NCBI GenBank assembly: GCA_027858225.1
Contig: JAQIDB010000029.1
Coordinates: forward strand, 1-33,534
DNA length: 33,534 nt
Reading direction: 5' to 3'
DNA from: Candidatus Delongbacteria bacterium
GTDB taxonomy: Bacteria; UBA4055
Part shown: positions 32,995-33,534 of the stretch, piece after piece
Layout of the letters: every line of letters begins with the position of its first letter
How positions within the stretch are numbered: the first letter of the stretch is position 1
The notes under the pieces: generated by a model
Told to the model about the DNA's origin: nothing
The model's database searches: none
What the model saw: only the letters and a program-made list of their open reading frames with translations
Position numbers and translations under genes: made by a program

Positions 32995-33534
32995 ATGAAA
33001 AGAGTATTTGTAGCAGTACTAATTATATCAGCTATGATCTTTGCCTACGCACCCAAAGATGAAAGTTTGAAGGATATGCCTAAATTTTTTCAAGGCAAGA
33101 TAAGAGTGAGATTAACCGAGCAGGCAAAGAGTTCTAAAGCTCTGATTGTAAAGGAACGAGATGTTCAATACTTAAAAACAGGAATTGCATCGCTTGATTC
33201 TAAGAACGAACAGGTTAAGGCAAGTAGCATCAAAATAGATATAATTGAAGCAAAAAATAAAGTCCTTGCAAAGAAATTAGGTCTTGATAGATGGTTTACC
33301 ATTGAATTTCCTATGGATGCTGATGTTTTAGAAATCGTTGAACTTTACAAGTCGGATCCTAATGTAGATATCGCTCAACCTGAAATATGTTACTATATAA
33401 TGGCAACTCCTAATGATGGTACTGTCAAGAAAATTGTGTCTGAGATCATTCTAACATCATATCAAGTTTCTCTCTACTGGATGAAAAAGCTGTTACAGGA
33501 TACGAATAAGTTTTCTCTTCAAAACCCATTAAAT
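32995..33534 (+). CDS. secreted protein with subtilase-type propeptide, probably interrupted near 33418 (runs off window end)
   Basis: GAGGAAAAATT precedes the ATG. The product starts with a signal peptide (KRVFVAVLIISAMIFA), and its first 142 residues look like the N-terminal propeptide of fervidolysin-type subtilases (GKIRVRLTEQAKSS, GLDRWFTIEFPMDADVLEIV, ELYKSDPNVDIAQPEICYYI, then MATPND). In that family ATPND is normally followed by a QWGL-type sequence and the catalytic Asp domain. Here the frame stays open but turns into unrelated sequence (TVKKIVSEIILTSYQV), where an apparent mobile-element end begins. The catalytic domain is therefore absent from what can be seen, and the gene may be a pseudogene. 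Operator repeats upstream suggest control by the adjacent MarR. Confidence 0.6.
   Translation, partial: MKRVFVAVLIISAMIFAYAPKDESLKDMPKFFQGKIRVRLTEQAKSSKALIVKERDVQYLKTGIASLDSKNEQVKASSIKIDIIEAKNKVLAKKLGLDRWFTIEFPMDADVLEIVELYKSDPNVDIAQPEICYYIMATPNDGTVKKIVSEIILTSYQVSLYWMKKLLQDTNKFSLQNPLN
33418..33534 (-). mobile_element. probable end of an insertion sequence (IS256-like?), truncated by the window edge
   Basis: At 33418 the subtilase-like propeptide sequence ends. GGTACTGTCAAGAAAATTGTGTCTGAG follows, resembling from memory the terminal inverted repeats of IS256/Mutator-type elements. A minus-strand ORF ends 28 bp inside. The other end lies outside the window, so terminal repeats and target duplication cannot be compared. 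Family assignment is tentative. Confidence 0.35.
33446..33534 (-). CDS. C-terminal end of an unidentified minus-strand protein, possibly a transposase
   Basis: A minus-strand frame enters from the window edge and stops with TGA at 33446-33448. It encodes LMGFEEKTYSYPVTAFSSSR and then EKLDMMLE. The pattern of a Tyr/Trp, Pro, aromatic residue and Leu/Glu near the C-terminus weakly recalls the KWTxPIxNWxxxLxxL ending of IS256-family transposases. Only 28 codons are visible, so this is a low-confidence call. Confidence 0.35.
   Translation of the reverse strand, partial: LMGFEEKTYSYPVTAFSSSREKLDMMLE

Noticed and set aside
1-33534. CRISPR array, tRNA, rRNA or prophage genes
   Set aside because: No regularly spaced repeat array, tRNA-like cloverleaf, rRNA segment or phage structural gene was seen anywhere in the window.

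Overview
The window reads as a chromosomal stretch of an AT-rich, Gram-negative (diderm) bacterium. LpxH, an LpxL-type acyltransferase and LptE show lipid A and LPS biogenesis. Many products carry lipoprotein signals. The sigma54-activator/lptE pair, the 6-bladed beta-propeller lipoproteins, the TlpA-type TPR lipoprotein and the NfeD/YbbR proteins resemble the FCB supergroup (Bacteroidota, Fibrobacterota and candidate phyla such as Delongbacteria or Cloacimonadota). That placement is inference from gene style, not a computed phylogeny. Clear promoters have the classic TTGACA/TATATT form with 17-bp spacers, so the vegetative sigma factor looks E. coli-like rather than of the Bacteroides type.

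Layout. (1) 1-7567, minus strand: an envelope cluster of N-acetylmuramoyl-L-alanine amidase, cinA, lpxH, class A penicillin-binding protein and a YbbR protein, then the start of nfeD under its own promoter. (2) 7591-10729: an untracked 51-aa membrane protein gene with a strong ribosome binding site, a TPR/thioredoxin lipoprotein and a beta-propeller lipoprotein. (3) 10831-15026: pilT, gcvH and gcvPA, an LpxL-like acyltransferase, and convergent rpmB. (4) 15377-20017: a membrane protein of unknown role, a PAP2 phosphatase, an aromatic amino acid ammonia-lyase (HutH family) and a secreted TolB/FlgO-like TPR protein. (5) 20317-29606, plus strand: a very large putative outer-membrane beta-barrel protein, a second beta-propeller lipoprotein overlapping metH, metF overlapping metH, and a Nudix hydrolase. 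(6) 29610-31828, minus strand: an adenosine-specific-kinase family protein, lptE and a PspF-like sigma54 activator. (7) 32041-33534: a CRP-type site, an untracked 54-aa gene with a TTG start, marR, and a secreted protein with a subtilase-type propeptide that seems to be cut by a mobile element at the window edge.

The most unusual signal is a set of short, diverged, nearly tandem duplications offset by 33-44 bp. Three of them duplicate the last codons and stop codon of a gene just downstream of that gene (the 51-aa gene, pilT, gcvH). In pilT all five differences within the repeated codons and stop are synonymous third-position changes. The second strong signal is a putative MarR circuit: the marR promoter holds a 15-bp element that recurs as three contiguous copies in front of the neighbouring secreted-protein gene, and marR itself looks leaderless. 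Several hairpin elements of REP style lie between genes.
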